Assembly: GCA_964564025.1 (NCBI GenBank)
Contig: CAZLZO010000016.1
Coordinates: forward strand, 1 to 32,085
From: DRYM01 sp964564025
GTDB lineage: Archaea; Thermoproteota; Thermoprotei_A; EX4484-217-1
DNA length: 32,085 nt
Reading direction: 5' to 3'
The position numbers were made by a program, and so were the translations under genes. Of the stretch, positions 6,003 to 15,154 are shown piece after piece. Each line of letters starts with the position of its first letter. The first letter of the stretch is position 1. The notes beneath the pieces were generated by a model that saw nothing but the letters and a program-made list of their open reading frames with translations, was not told the origin of the DNA and did no database searches.

Positions 6003-8645
6003 CTAGGTTCCTAAAAACCTTTGTATTATTCTGTCTATGTTTACAGCTTTACCGTGGTCTGTTCTAGCAGGATCTGCTCCGTCTTCTCCATACTGGAATT
6101 GAACTATTGCACCGCTCGGTAATCTAACGGTTCCATCATATTCTACTTTAAGGTCTTGTAGAGCATTAATTAGTCTTCTCTGCATATAGCCGCTTTGAGA
6201 CGTCCTTACGGCCGTATCAACTAGCCCCTCCCTACCACCAGCTGCATGGAAGAACATTTCTACAGGTGAAAGCCCCTTGCTGAAACTATTAAAGACGAAC
6301 CCCTTAGCCGCTGGCCCTAAATCTCCTGGTTTAAAGTGGGGTAGTGTTCTATTCCTATAACCTCTAACTATTCGCTGCCCTCTTACTGATTGCTGACCTA
6401 AAGTTGCTGCCATTTGAGTTAAGTTTAAAATGTTTCCACGAGCACCAGTTATCGCCATTATGTATGCATGATTTGTTTTACTGAGATATTTCGCGGCTAT
6501 TTCTCCAGCCCTATCTCTAGCATCTGCGAGAATCTCCATTATTCTAAGCTCTAATGTCTCTTCAAGCGTTCTACCTGGTATAGGCTCTAACTCTCCTCTT
6601 TCAAACTCCTCTATTAACTCATAAACTCTTTTTTCAGCTTCCCTAAGTACCTTCTCTATTTCCTTTCTAGCTTCTTCGGGTATTATTACGTCATTTAATT
6701 TCATTGTGAAGCCGTGTTTTTCAATGTATCTAAGGAATATTTTGAATACGTTATCTAAGAACACTTTAGCATACTCTTCACCATACTCCTTCACTAGCCT
6801 GTGAAGCATGCTTTCAGGGACTTGCGCACCTATTGCTTTTTTATCTAAGCTTCCAGCCAGTAGTTTGCCTCTTCTTATCACTAAATATGAGTCATACGGG
6901 CACTCTTCGTAAACGCATGTATCACATTTTACACATGTGCTCCCCTTAGCTACAAAGCTAAAGTCCTTTGGGAGGAAGAGCTCTAAAATTTGCTTCCCTG
7001 TCCAATACTTTCTTGGAGCTAAAATTGCTGGTTCAGGAATTTCTCCTTCGTATTTTGCTACTGAAAGTAGTTCAATTAGTTCTTCCTCTGTAAGTAGTGT
7101 TGACTTTAACGTTAACAGATAAGCTCCTGAGATATAGTCCTGAAGAGCCCCTATTATTGGCCCACCATATCTAGGTGAAAGTATTTGTGTTTGAACGAGC
7201 ATTAGTGTTTTTGCTTCCCCTCTAGCCTCAATGCTTTGAGGAACATGTAGGTTCATTTCGTCTCCGTCGAAGTCAGCATTATATGGTGGACATACTGCAA
7301 GGTTAAGTCTAAATGTCTTGCCAGGTAATACCTTCACCCTATGAGCCATGATGGACATTCTATGTAGGGATGGTTGCCTATTGAAGAGGACAATATCTCC
7401 ATCTCTTAAGTGTCTTTCAACAATATAGCCTACAGTTAGGGTTTCAGCAAGAGCCTTCCTATCTTTAACAAATCTGAGATCAATTCTTCTTCCGTCAGGC
7501 CTAACTATATAGTTTGCACCAGGCCACTTATGAGGACCATTAAGAATAGCTTTTCTAAGTTCTTCAAGATTCCATGGAGTTACTCTTTCTGGAACCGTCA
7601 ATATCTTCGCTATTTCTAAAGGCACGCCTACCTCATTTATGCTTATATTGGGATCTGGGGATATTACTGTTCTAGCTGAAAAGTCCACTCTCTTACCTGA
7701 AAGATGCCCTCTAAACCTGCCCTCCTTTCCCTTGAGCCTTTGAGCTAATGTTCTAAGAGGCCTACCTGATCTATGTTTTGCAGGAGGTATTCCAGGCACT
7801 TCGTTATCAAAATATGTTGTAACGTGATACTGTAGTAAGTCCCATAGATCCTCTATTATTAGCTCAGGAGCGCCTGCTTCAATATTCTCTCTTAATCTCT
7901 CATTAATTCTAACTATATCTGCTAACTTATGTGTTAAATCATCTTCTGCTCTAATACCTGATTCTAAAAATATGGAAGGCCTAACCGTTACCGGCGGTAC
8001 GGGAAGAACTGTACATATCATCCATTCCGGTCTAGCGCTTTCAGGATCTAAGCCTAGAAGCCTTACATCCCTATCAGGTATTTTCTCTAAATGCTCACGT
8101 ATTTCTATTGGCGTTAATTTTCTAACTCCCTCTTTACGTTCCTCATAGAATGTTGTAGGCTTTTCCAAACGTATCTTGTATTGCTTAGCATTGCAGTGAG
8201 GACATGTCGTAGTTTTAATTGCTTTCTTCAGAATATGATCATTAAGCCTACGTGCGAGTAAAGGCCACTTTTCTTCAAGCTTTTTTAATAATCTCTCATA
8301 TCTTTCAATATCTTTTTCCGGAATAAGTATTCTACCACATCTATGACATGTAGCTTTAAGTAAATTATATATGGTTTTTACAAAGCCTACATGAACAACT
8401 GGTCTAGCAAGTTCAAGGTGTCCGAAGTGGCCGGGGCATTCGCCCATGGTGTTTCCACAAACAGGGCATCTCTGACCGGGTTCTATTGCTCCAAGCTTCC
8501 TATCCATTAAACCTCCATCTATAGGTAAACCATCTTCATCGTAAGTGTCAGCTGTAACTACAGCTGTAACAGACATTTTCCTTATAAGATCGGGTGAAAG
8601 TAAGCCGAACTTAATTGCTTTTATTCTCTTAGGCATTTCAGCCAT
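6003..8645 (-). CDS. rpoA1: DNA-directed RNA polymerase subunit A'
   Basis: An 880-residue subunit carrying the catalytic magnesium motif NADFDGD at 456-462. Near the N-terminus are zinc-binding motifs CPVCGNTMGECPGHFGH and CHRC...CPHC. A second cysteine cluster, CVKCDTCVYEEC, lies at about 575-590 and could bind metal. Other marks are RVDFSARTVISPDPN, FNRQPSLHRMSIMAH and, near the end, GGREGLVDTAVRTSQSGYMQ. The ATG at 8645 is chosen because GAGGTGA lies 6 nt upstream. The GTG at 8654 lies inside that binding site and overlaps the rpoB stop. Confidence 0.98.
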   Translation of the reverse strand: MAEMPKRIKAIKFGLLSPDLIRKMSVTAVVTADTYDEDGLPIDGGLMDRKLGAIEPGQRCPVCGNTMGECPGHFGHLELARPVVHVGFVKTIYNLLKATCHRCGRILIPEKDIERYERLLKKLEEKWPLLARRLNDHILKKAIKTTTCPHCNAKQYKIRLEKPTTFYEERKEGVRKLTPIEIREHLEKIPDRDVRLLGLDPESARPEWMICTVLPVPPVTVRPSIFLESGIRAEDDLTHKLADIVRINERLRENIEAGAPELIIEDLWDLLQYHVTTYFDNEVPGIPPAKHRSGRPLRTLAQRLKGKEGRFRGHLSGKRVDFSARTVISPDPNISINEVGVPLEIAKILTVPERVTPWNLEELRKAILNGPHKWPGANYIVRPDGRRIDLRFVKDRKALAETLTVGYIVERHLRDGDIVLFNRQPSLHRMSIMAHRVKVLPGKTFRLNLAVCPPYNADFDGDEMNLHVPQSIEARGEAKTLMLVQTQILSPRYGGPIIGALQDYISGAYLLTLKSTLLTEEELIELLSVAKYEGEIPEPAILAPRKYWTGKQILELFLPKDFSFVAKGSTCVKCDTCVYEECPYDSYLVIRRGKLLAGSLDKKAIGAQVPESMLHRLVKEYGEEYAKVFLDNVFKIFLRYIEKHGFTMKLNDVIIPEEARKEIEKVLREAEKRVYELIEEFERGELEPIPGRTLEETLELRIMEILADARDRAGEIAAKYLSKTNHAYIMAITGARGNILNLTQMAATLGQQSVRGQRIVRGYRNRTLPHFKPGDLGPAAKGFVFNSFSKGLSPVEMFFHAAGGREGLVDTAVRTSQSGYMQRRLINALQDLKVEYDGTVRLPSGAIVQFQYGEDGADPARTDHGKAVNIDRIIQRFLGT

Positions 8646-8650
8646 AGTTC

Positions 8651-11600
8651 TCACCTCTTTCTCTCAAAAATATCTCCCAACATTAGTTTAGGGTATAGAC
8701 ACATTGCCATAAGCTCTTGAAGTAGAAGCTTAAATGCATAGGACATTTCAACCGGATGAAGTTTTCCTTTCTCCCCACATACTGGACATACAAAGCGATC
8801 TCTAACTCTATCATAGTAACCTATCATTCCGCAGTTTTCACAGATATACACTATTGTTTTATCTGAACTGTCAAGAAGTCTTTCCTTAAGAAGAACTGAG
8901 GCTCCATGACCTACTAAGCAATCTCTTTCCATTTCACCAAACCTTAAACCTCCTTCCCTTGCTCTGCCTTCGGTTGGCTGTCTTGTTAATATTTGTACCG
9001 GACCTCTTGCTCTAGCATGTATTTTATCAGCAACCATATGGTATAGTCTCTGATAATACACTATTCCTATGAATACGGGCGTTTTGAGAATTTCACCTGT
9101 TCTACCATCATACATAGTTTCGGTGCCATTAGACCTATAGCCTGCTTTCCTAAGCTCTATTTCTAATTTGTAATATGGTTCACCATAGAATGGTGTTCCA
9201 TCAACAAATCTTCCTTTAAGCGCCGCGACTTTCCCCCCAATAGATTCGATTAGTTGTCCAAGGGTCATTCTTGAAGGTAGTGCATGTGGGTTTATTATTA
9301 AATCTGGTGTTATTCCCTCCTCAGTGAATGGTAAATCCTCTTGTGGTGCTAATAATCCTATTACGCCTTTCTGTCCATGTCTTGAAGCAAACTTATCTCC
9401 TAATTCAGGAATTCTTAAGTCTCTAACCCTTACTTTAACCAGACGACTTCCCTCTATTGTTTCAGTTATCATTACTGTGTCTACTACTCCTTTCTCGCCA
9501 TGTCTCATAGCTACAGACGTTTCCCTCCTAAGCATTGCTGGGCTAAGTTCCCTATATTCCTCAATGAACCTTGGAGGACTTGTTTTCCCTATCAGTACTT
9601 CTCCTCCAAAAACTTCTTCTTCAGGGTCAACTATTCCATCTGGTCCAAGCTTCTTGTAGGCATCTCTTCCCCTATAACCCCTAACTACGGGTTCAGGGAT
9701 TTCTATGCGGTCCTCTTCTCCTCCAGGATACTTTGCTTCCTCAGCCTCATAAAGCCTGAAGAATGTTGCACGAGCCAACCCCCTCTCTATTGCTGCTTTA
9801 CTTAAAATTATAGCATCTTCAATATTGTATCCCGTATATGACATTACAGCAACTATCATGTTTTGTCCTGCCGGTCTATCATTGTATCCTATGACCTCAA
9901 GTGCTCGTGTTTGAACTAAGGGTTTTTGCGGGTAGTGAAGCAAGTATGAACGTGACTCATTCCTTATTTGATAGTTTGCAGCATAAAGCCCTAATGCCTG
10001 CTTTACCATGGCTGATTGGTAGGTGTTTCTTGGGGACTGATTATGTTCCGGATAAGGTATTGTTGAAGCAGCTATACCTAATATTGCTGGCGGCCAAATC
10101 TCCATGTGTGTATGCTCCGGTGTTATGTCCTCTGGATTTAGCGCTATCAAAGCGTTCTCTTCTTCTTCAGCATCCAAGTACTCTACTAATCCATGCTTAA
10201 CTAGATCTTCAAACTTCCATTCTCCTATTCTAAGTTTTTCAATATGCTCAGGTTTTATGAGAAGCTTACCATCTTCCACTATTAGAAGAGGCCTACGAAC
10301 TCTCCCAGAGTCGCAATTAACGTATATTTCGTTAATGTACTGGTCCTTGTAATGAGCAATATTTACCTCATGGCTTAGTTTTCCTTGTCTTCTAAGGATC
10401 CTAATTGTTTTAACTAATTTCTCAGGTTCCTTTGCAAAACCTATAAGTCTACCATTGAGAAATACTTTAGCACCTACCATATCTCCTGCTCTATGGGCTT
10501 CCTCAACTCTTACTGCACCTAACTTGTAAAGAACATCCTCAACTTCCTTTTCATTAACTCCTACAGAAATGTACGTCATTAGCGCTAAGTTCTTCACTAA
10601 ACCTATGTTTGGCCCTTCAGGCGATTCGAACGGGCAAATTCTACCCCATTGTGTCCCGTGAACATCTCTTGCTTCGAAATGTGGCTGACTTCTACTTAAA
10701 GGTGAAACTACTCTTCTTAAATGGCTTAATGCTGAAATGTAGTTTGTTCTATCAAGGAGCTGGCTTACACCTGTTTTTCCACCAACCCAGTTTCCTGTAG
10801 CTAAAGCATGTTTTAGTCTTTCAGTAACAACGTCTGGTCTAACTAGTGCTTGAATATTCATTTTCCTTGCTCTAACATGCGTCCTCTCTATTTGATACTT
10901 AAGATCTCTAAGTAGTGTTCTGAAAGCTACTCTAAAGAGCTGAGCTAATAAATCTCCAGCTAGCTTCAGTCTCTTATTAGCGTAATGGTCTTTATCGTCA
11001 GGTCTTCTTCTGCCAAGAACAAGTTCTAGAAGCTTATTAGCCATTTGGCCTAGGAAAAATGCTTTTTTAAGCCTATCTTCAGGCGAAGAGCCTAAATGAG
11101 GTAAGAAGTATTTATCAATTATTGTTTCAGCGCGTTTAATTCTATTTTCACGTGTTTGTCCAATAGCAACTCTGCTACCTATAAAGTCGAGTGCATCCTC
11201 AACTGTTCTTATAGCAACTGCCTGTTCAAGTGATGGCATAAGCTCCTTTTGAATTTCAGGATCCGAAGATACCGCAAAAACTATGTCTCTATCCGTTTCC
11301 ATACCTAAAGCCTTCATCATTATGGCGAAGGGTATTTTCCCGGGAACAGCAGAGAATGAAACCATTAATGTTCCATCTTTAGTTCTCTCAAGAACAACTG
11401 GTACCCTGTAACCTGATGTAGCGGAGAACACCTTAGCTATATGTGTAACTGTAGTACCTGTAGTTGAAACGTCGACAAGTATTCTATTAACAGCAAGGTC
11501 TTCTTGAGTAACTATTACTCTCTCAGAACCATTTATTATGAAGTATCCTCCCGGATCATAAGGGTCTTCTCCTAGCTTAACAAGTTCTTCCTCAGATAGC

Positions 11601-12019
11601 CCATGTAGAACACACTTTACGGACTTAAGCATTATTGGCAAATAACCTATAGTTACCTCTACAGGATTATCTTCTATTCCATTTTCCACGGGTGTTATAG
11701 TTAACTTTAGTGGAGCAGCATATGTTAGATTTCTTCTCCTACATTCCATGGGCGTAACTTCTTTTTCGCTTCCATCGGCTTCCTTTACCCTAGGCTTACC
11801 TATTTTAATACGGCCAAATTTAAGATAGTATCCTGGAATATCTGTTTCCAATATTCCATGCTCATCAACTATTTCTTGAAGCTTATTGATTATGAAGTCA
11901 TTATATGAATCCAACTGCTGTCTAACGAGTCCCTTTTCCTTAAAGAAAGCCTTCATAATGGTCCAGCGGTCTTCAACACTTAGCACGTTTTCGTTTTGAC
12001 TATTAATATTAGATGACAT
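8651..12019 (-). CDS. rpoB: DNA-directed RNA polymerase subunit B (unsplit)
   Basis: A 1122-residue single-chain B subunit. In many methanogens B is split into B'' and B', so the unsplit form fits Thermoproteota and several other lineages. Marks include GYFIINGSERVIVTQEDL, CPFESPEGPNIGLVKNLA, GYNIEDAIILSK, HGQKGVIG (about 880) and a C-terminal zinc ribbon with CENCG (about 1059) and CPVCG. The ATG at 12019 follows GGAGGTGA by 10 nt. A TTG at 12046 overlaps the rpoH stop but would put that binding site inside the coding region. Confidence 0.98.
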   Translation of the reverse strand: MSSNINSQNENVLSVEDRWTIMKAFFKEKGLVRQQLDSYNDFIINKLQEIVDEHGILETDIPGYYLKFGRIKIGKPRVKEADGSEKEVTPMECRRRNLTYAAPLKLTITPVENGIEDNPVEVTIGYLPIMLKSVKCVLHGLSEEELVKLGEDPYDPGGYFIINGSERVIVTQEDLAVNRILVDVSTTGTTVTHIAKVFSATSGYRVPVVLERTKDGTLMVSFSAVPGKIPFAIMMKALGMETDRDIVFAVSSDPEIQKELMPSLEQAVAIRTVEDALDFIGSRVAIGQTRENRIKRAETIIDKYFLPHLGSSPEDRLKKAFFLGQMANKLLELVLGRRRPDDKDHYANKRLKLAGDLLAQLFRVAFRTLLRDLKYQIERTHVRARKMNIQALVRPDVVTERLKHALATGNWVGGKTGVSQLLDRTNYISALSHLRRVVSPLSRSQPHFEARDVHGTQWGRICPFESPEGPNIGLVKNLALMTYISVGVNEKEVEDVLYKLGAVRVEEAHRAGDMVGAKVFLNGRLIGFAKEPEKLVKTIRILRRQGKLSHEVNIAHYKDQYINEIYVNCDSGRVRRPLLIVEDGKLLIKPEHIEKLRIGEWKFEDLVKHGLVEYLDAEEEENALIALNPEDITPEHTHMEIWPPAILGIAASTIPYPEHNQSPRNTYQSAMVKQALGLYAANYQIRNESRSYLLHYPQKPLVQTRALEVIGYNDRPAGQNMIVAVMSYTGYNIEDAIILSKAAIERGLARATFFRLYEAEEAKYPGGEEDRIEIPEPVVRGYRGRDAYKKLGPDGIVDPEEEVFGGEVLIGKTSPPRFIEEYRELSPAMLRRETSVAMRHGEKGVVDTVMITETIEGSRLVKVRVRDLRIPELGDKFASRHGQKGVIGLLAPQEDLPFTEEGITPDLIINPHALPSRMTLGQLIESIGGKVAALKGRFVDGTPFYGEPYYKLEIELRKAGYRSNGTETMYDGRTGEILKTPVFIGIVYYQRLYHMVADKIHARARGPVQILTRQPTEGRAREGGLRFGEMERDCLVGHGASVLLKERLLDSSDKTIVYICENCGMIGYYDRVRDRFVCPVCGEKGKLHPVEMSYAFKLLLQELMAMCLYPKLMLGDIFERKR

Positions 12020-12042
12020 AATCCTACATTCACCTCCAAAAC

Positions 12043-12285
12043 TCAACCTGGAACAACATATCTGTAAACAACTATTTCTCCAGCTGTTGGGCTTTTCCTA
12101 GTAATTTTAACTATGTCTCCAGGCTTAGCGCCTATAGCTCTAGCAACGGGATCTGAAGCCCTAATCCATGGGAGCTTATCTGGCGATACACCGAGCTCCT
12201 TTAGAACCTTGGAAGCTTCCTCTGGAGAGAGTACTTCATGCTTAGGTACGAGTACGTGCTCGAGAATTTTTGACTTACGAACCAC
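12043..12285 (-). CDS. rpoH: DNA-directed RNA polymerase subunit H
   Basis: An 80-residue homologue of the C-terminal domain of eukaryotic Rpb5. It contains LEHVLVPKHEVLSPEEA, LPWIRASDPVARAIGAKPGDIVKITRKSP and the C-terminal YRYVVPG characteristic of archaeal RpoH. It starts with GTG at 12285, shortly after AGGTG. It is first in the RNA polymerase operon (rpoH, rpoB, rpoA1, rpoA2, L30e, nusA, S12), driven by the TATA block at 12350-12364. Confidence 0.97.
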   Translation of the reverse strand: MVRKSKILEHVLVPKHEVLSPEEASKVLKELGVSPDKLPWIRASDPVARAIGAKPGDIVKITRKSPTAGEIVVYRYVVPG

Positions 12286-12349
12286 ACTCTACACCTAAAC
12301 CGTATAACTGTATACCCAACGCTATCAGAAAAGCAGACTCTAAATCGGA

Positions 12350-12364
12350 GAATATAAAGCTTTC
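12350..12364 (-). promoter_or_regulatory. rpoH/rpoB operon promoter
   Basis: Minus strand GAAAGCTTTATATTC, identical over 15 bp to the EF-1A promoter block. The similarity extends a little downstream: CGATTT follows in both after 1-2 differing bases. The block ends 65 bp upstream of the rpoH GTG, so a leader of about 40 nt is expected. Confidence 0.75.
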
Positions 12365-12390
12365 CATTCCATCGCATATTACTTAATAGG

Positions 12391-12402
12391 AAAAATTTAA
12401 AC
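12391..12402 (+). promoter_or_regulatory. TATA-type promoter of tRNA-Lys
   Basis: AAAAATTTAAAC lies about 39 bp upstream of the tRNA 5' end, a spacing similar to that seen for tRNA-Ser in this window. It sits back to back with the rpoH promoter. Confidence 0.5.
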
Positions 12403-12431
12403 AGTAGCTACTGAAACTATTAGCTGACAAA

Positions 12432-12512
<81 letters not shown>

Positions 12513-12570
12513 CGTAAACTTAAAAGGCTCCTAAACCTTCCACACATTATTTAGAAAATAACCGAAATTA

Positions 12571-12885
12571 TTAAGGCCTATTAACAACATGTAAAGTATC
12601 ACTAATTATTCCCTTTCTCACTAAGGACTCATAGGTTCTCCATATTCTTTTTACTGTAACGTATTTTGTATTGAAGCCTTTTGATTTAAGAATTTGAATA
12701 ACTAGCCATGGAAATTCATCTGGATGTATTGCTTTAGCCCTTTTAGAAGCTGCTATAACGGCATTAACAATGTCTCTTGAAGTGGGTAAGAGCACTTTCT
12801 CCCTCTTCCTTTCTTTCCTCTCTTCTTTCTCAATTTCTCTGAGAACATCCTCGGGAATGTAGTTGCTCCAATCTTCAGAGACCAT
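12571..12885 (-). CDS. Hypothetical archaeal protein, possible winged-helix domain
   Basis: A 104-residue protein I do not recognise. The N-terminal third is highly charged (EIEKEERKERKREK) and likely helical. The C-terminal 60 residues look like a small winged helix: helix DEFPWLVIQILKSKG, helix VTVKRIWRTYESLVRKG, then a short strand ISDTLHVV. That fold call is inference from the pattern only. It is transcribed divergently from dphB with an 87-bp spacer containing an A/T tract readable as TATA both ways (about 12926-12940). Clean codon structure and a start near that promoter support a real gene. Confidence 0.7.
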   Translation of the reverse strand: MVSEDWSNYIPEDVLREIEKEERKERKREKVLLPTSRDIVNAVIAASKRAKAIHPDEFPWLVIQILKSKGFNTKYVTVKRIWRTYESLVRKGIISDTLHVVNRP

Positions 12886-12925
12886 TGTTTCCCATCTTAA
12901 ACTTACTAGCTTTATCAGCTATAAC

Positions 12926-12940
12926 AGTATATATTTTTAT
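12926..12940. promoter_or_regulatory. Shared divergent TATA tract
   Basis: The tract AGTATATATTTTTAT reads as TATATATTTTT toward dphB and AAAATATATAC toward the minus-strand hypothetical gene. Predicted starts are near 12958 and 12907. As at 2998-3012, one A/T tract may serve both directions. Confidence 0.5.
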
Positions 12941-12972
12941 TTTGTTAGCGAAAAAGCATATGGTAAAGTGAA

Positions 12973-13749
12973 ATGCCTTGGCTAGCCTTTGTTGGTTTAG
13001 GGCTTAAACTTAAAGACATCACTTTAGAGGCTCTAGAAACTTTAAAAAATGCAGACGTCGTTTTTCTAGACGTCTATACGAGTCTAAGCCCAGATATTTC
13101 TGTGCAATCATTAAGCAAGCTTTTAGGAAAAGATGTTAAGCCTTTAACAAGATTTGATGTTGAAAATAAAAATGCGGAACCTATATTTAATGAGTTAGCT
13201 AAGAATCGTAATGTTGCTTTTGCAGTAATAGGCGATCCCTTCATTGCAACAACACATATGGCTATACTTTTAGAAGCCCATAAGAGAGGATATGAAGTAA
13301 AAGTAATACATGGATTAACAATATATACTGTCGCCATAAGCTACTCAGGCCTAATGATATACAAGTTTGGTAAATGTGCAACCATAGTTTACCCTAAGAA
13401 TAACATATTTTACGAATACTTCTACGACGTAATAAAGGAAAATAGGAAGCAAGGGCTTCATACACTTCTTCTCTTAGAATTAGATGTTGAGAAGAAAGTG
13501 TTTATGACAGCTAATGACGCATTGAAAATACTTTTAGAAGTAGAATCAAGAAGAAAGGAGAAAGTGGTTTCAGAAAACTCTAAAGTACTTGTAATAGCTA
13601 GGGCTGGTACGCCAACACAGAAATACGTTTATGGCGAAATAGGCAAGCTCATTAAGAAAGATTTCGGCTCACCTCCTCACTCACTAATAATTCCCGGGAA
13701 ACTACATTTTGTAGAGGAGGATGCGTTAAAAAGATTCTTAATTGACTAA
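12973..13749 (+). CDS. dphB: Diphthine synthase
   Basis: A 258-residue SAM-dependent methyltransferase of the tetrapyrrole-methylase fold (Dph5 family). It methylates the amino-carboxypropyl-histidine of elongation factor 2 on the way to diphthamide. Visible motifs: LAFVGLGLKLKDITLEAL at the N-terminus, FLDVYTS, the signature GDPFIATTH (87-95), VKVIHG, and near the end IARAGTPTQKYVYGEI and PPHSLIIPGKLHFVEEDAL. A weak GGTAAAGTGA site precedes the ATG. It is followed after a few bases by the RibL-like gene on the same strand. The EF-2 gene itself is not in the window. Confidence 0.95.
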   Translation: MPWLAFVGLGLKLKDITLEALETLKNADVVFLDVYTSLSPDISVQSLSKLLGKDVKPLTRFDVENKNAEPIFNELAKNRNVAFAVIGDPFIATTHMAILLEAHKRGYEVKVIHGLTIYTVAISYSGLMIYKFGKCATIVYPKNNIFYEYFYDVIKENRKQGLHTLLLLELDVEKKVFMTANDALKILLEVESRRKEKVVSENSKVLVIARAGTPTQKYVYGEIGKLIKKDFGSPPHSLIIPGKLHFVEEDALKRFLID

Positions 13750-13770
13750 AATAGTATGTGGTGCAAAAAT

Positions 13771-14466
13771 ATGGATGAGCTCAAGTTAAGGGCGGAAAGG
13801 TATATTGAAAATTTAAAGGTAGCATTTAACACTTTAAAGATAATTAAGGAGACAAGGGAGGTTATTAAGTTAATAGATTTAGCTAAAAGATACCTTGAAG
13901 ATTCCAAATATTATTTTGAAAAAGAAAGCTTCATCGACAGTATAGTTTGTTCAACATACTCTGAAGGTTTATTAGATGCCCTTAGAGAACTGAAACTGAT
14001 AAAATTTGAATGGCCTACAAAAGAAGTTCTGGAGAAGCCCAAAGTGCTCATAGCTGGAACTTTTGACATACTCCATCCAGGACATATCTTCTTGGTGAAG
14101 AAAGCTTCAGAACTTGGTAAAGTGTATGTTGTAGTTGCACGAGACGTTAACGTTGAGAAATTCAAAGGTAAAAAACCTATAAATGATGAGAACCAGAGGC
14201 TTTACGTCATCTCTAATGTGAAGGGTGTTTACAAAGCGATTTTAGGCGACGAAAAGGACATTATAAAATCTGTAGAAAAAATAAATCCACAAATAATTCT
14301 TTTAGGTCCTGACCAGAAAATTTCGGAAAAAGAACTTTTCGATATGTTAAAAAGTAGAGGCTTAAGTAGAGTTAAAATATTAAGATTGGAAACTAAGTTT
14401 AACAAATATCCTAATTGCAGCAGTAGCAATATAGTAAGGAGGATTATGGAGCTTTACTGTAAATAA
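13771..14466 (+). CDS. ribL: DUF357 domain fused to RibL-type FAD synthetase
   Basis: A two-domain protein of 231 residues. Residues 1-80 match DUF357, an archaeal helical domain, with the pattern LAKRYLEDSKYYFEKESF and YSEGLLDALREL. From about residue 90 a cytidylyltransferase-fold domain follows with GTFDILHPGH (96-105), NDENQRLYVISNVK, LLGPDQ and the C-terminal SSSNIVRRI. RibL-type enzymes adenylylate FMN to FAD. The ATG at 13771 is preferred because TGGTGC is 6 nt upstream; an ATG at 13756 would put that site inside the gene. It converges on ribK, with a 13-bp 3' overlap, so the last two steps of FAD synthesis face each other. Confidence 0.85.
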   Translation: MDELKLRAERYIENLKVAFNTLKIIKETREVIKLIDLAKRYLEDSKYYFEKESFIDSIVCSTYSEGLLDALRELKLIKFEWPTKEVLEKPKVLIAGTFDILHPGHIFLVKKASELGKVYVVVARDVNVEKFKGKKPINDENQRLYVISNVKGVYKAILGDEKDIIKSVEKINPQIILLGPDQKISEKELFDMLKSRGLSRVKILRLETKFNKYPNCSSSNIVRRIMELYCK

Positions 14467-15152
14467 ATGATTAGTGAGACTTCGTCTCCGTCCTTTAAGC
14501 CTAACTTTTCCCTAATATTAAAAGGCCCTATAACCTCAATAATGTCTATACCGTGACTTGTTCTTTCAGGTAAAACTACAGCTAAAGGCTTAATTCCATT
14601 TATTTCGGCTTTAAATGCTTTAACATCACCGTATGTTCTTACACCATCCGAAAACCCTTTTATCAAAATTCCTGGGAGCCTCTGAAGCTCTATCCTTTTA
14701 AGAATATCCTCAGTATTTTTTAATTTCAAATTGAGGGTTCCGGGGTAAGGCTTAAATCCTAACTTCTCTTTAATCTGCGCAACATAGCCCTTAAGTGCCA
14801 TGTAGTATCTTCCCTCACCTAAGCCTCTGACAACAATTCCCTTCAAAACCATAATTCCCGGCTTTATTTTTCGAAAAATTTCACATAGTCTATCATGGTA
14901 CTCTAGTAGAAGACTTATTCCAGCATTTCTTATCCTTATCTTTTCACCTAAAGCTGTAATCTCCCTACTTATTAGTCCCTCTTTTTCCATTTCACGAAGT
15001 TTACGGGAAGCTGATTGCTGCGACATGTCAAGGATCTTCGCTAACTTATTTGTTGAAATCTCTATTGGCTTAATTAACGCACCTAATTCAGCTAGTGCAA
15101 GTAGTATTTCTAAAATCTCGGCTCTTTTTTTCCTAAAAATCCATCTCTTCAT
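14454..15152 (-). CDS. ribK: CTP-dependent riboflavin kinase with N-terminal winged helix
   Basis: A 232-residue protein. Residues 1-90 form a winged helix with KLAKILDMSQQSASRKLREMEKEGLI. The rest is the archaeal CTP-dependent riboflavin kinase barrel: GIVVRGLGEGRYYM, then GFKPYPGTLNLKL (the PGTLN motif), and the C-terminal VLPERTSHGIDIIEVIGPFNIREKLGLKDGD. The enzyme makes FMN from riboflavin using CTP. The fused DNA-binding domain suggests it may also act as a transcription regulator, as proposed for similar archaeal fusions (inference). It starts 2 bp after the endonuclease V stop, in a beta-subunit, endoV, ribK operon. Confidence 0.92.
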   Translation of the reverse strand: MKRWIFRKKRAEILEILLALAELGALIKPIEISTNKLAKILDMSQQSASRKLREMEKEGLISREITALGEKIRIRNAGISLLLEYHDRLCEIFRKIKPGIMVLKGIVVRGLGEGRYYMALKGYVAQIKEKLGFKPYPGTLNLKLKNTEDILKRIELQRLPGILIKGFSDGVRTYGDVKAFKAEINGIKPLAVVLPERTSHGIDIIEVIGPFNIREKLGLKDGDEVSLIIYLQ

Positions 15153-15154
15153 TC

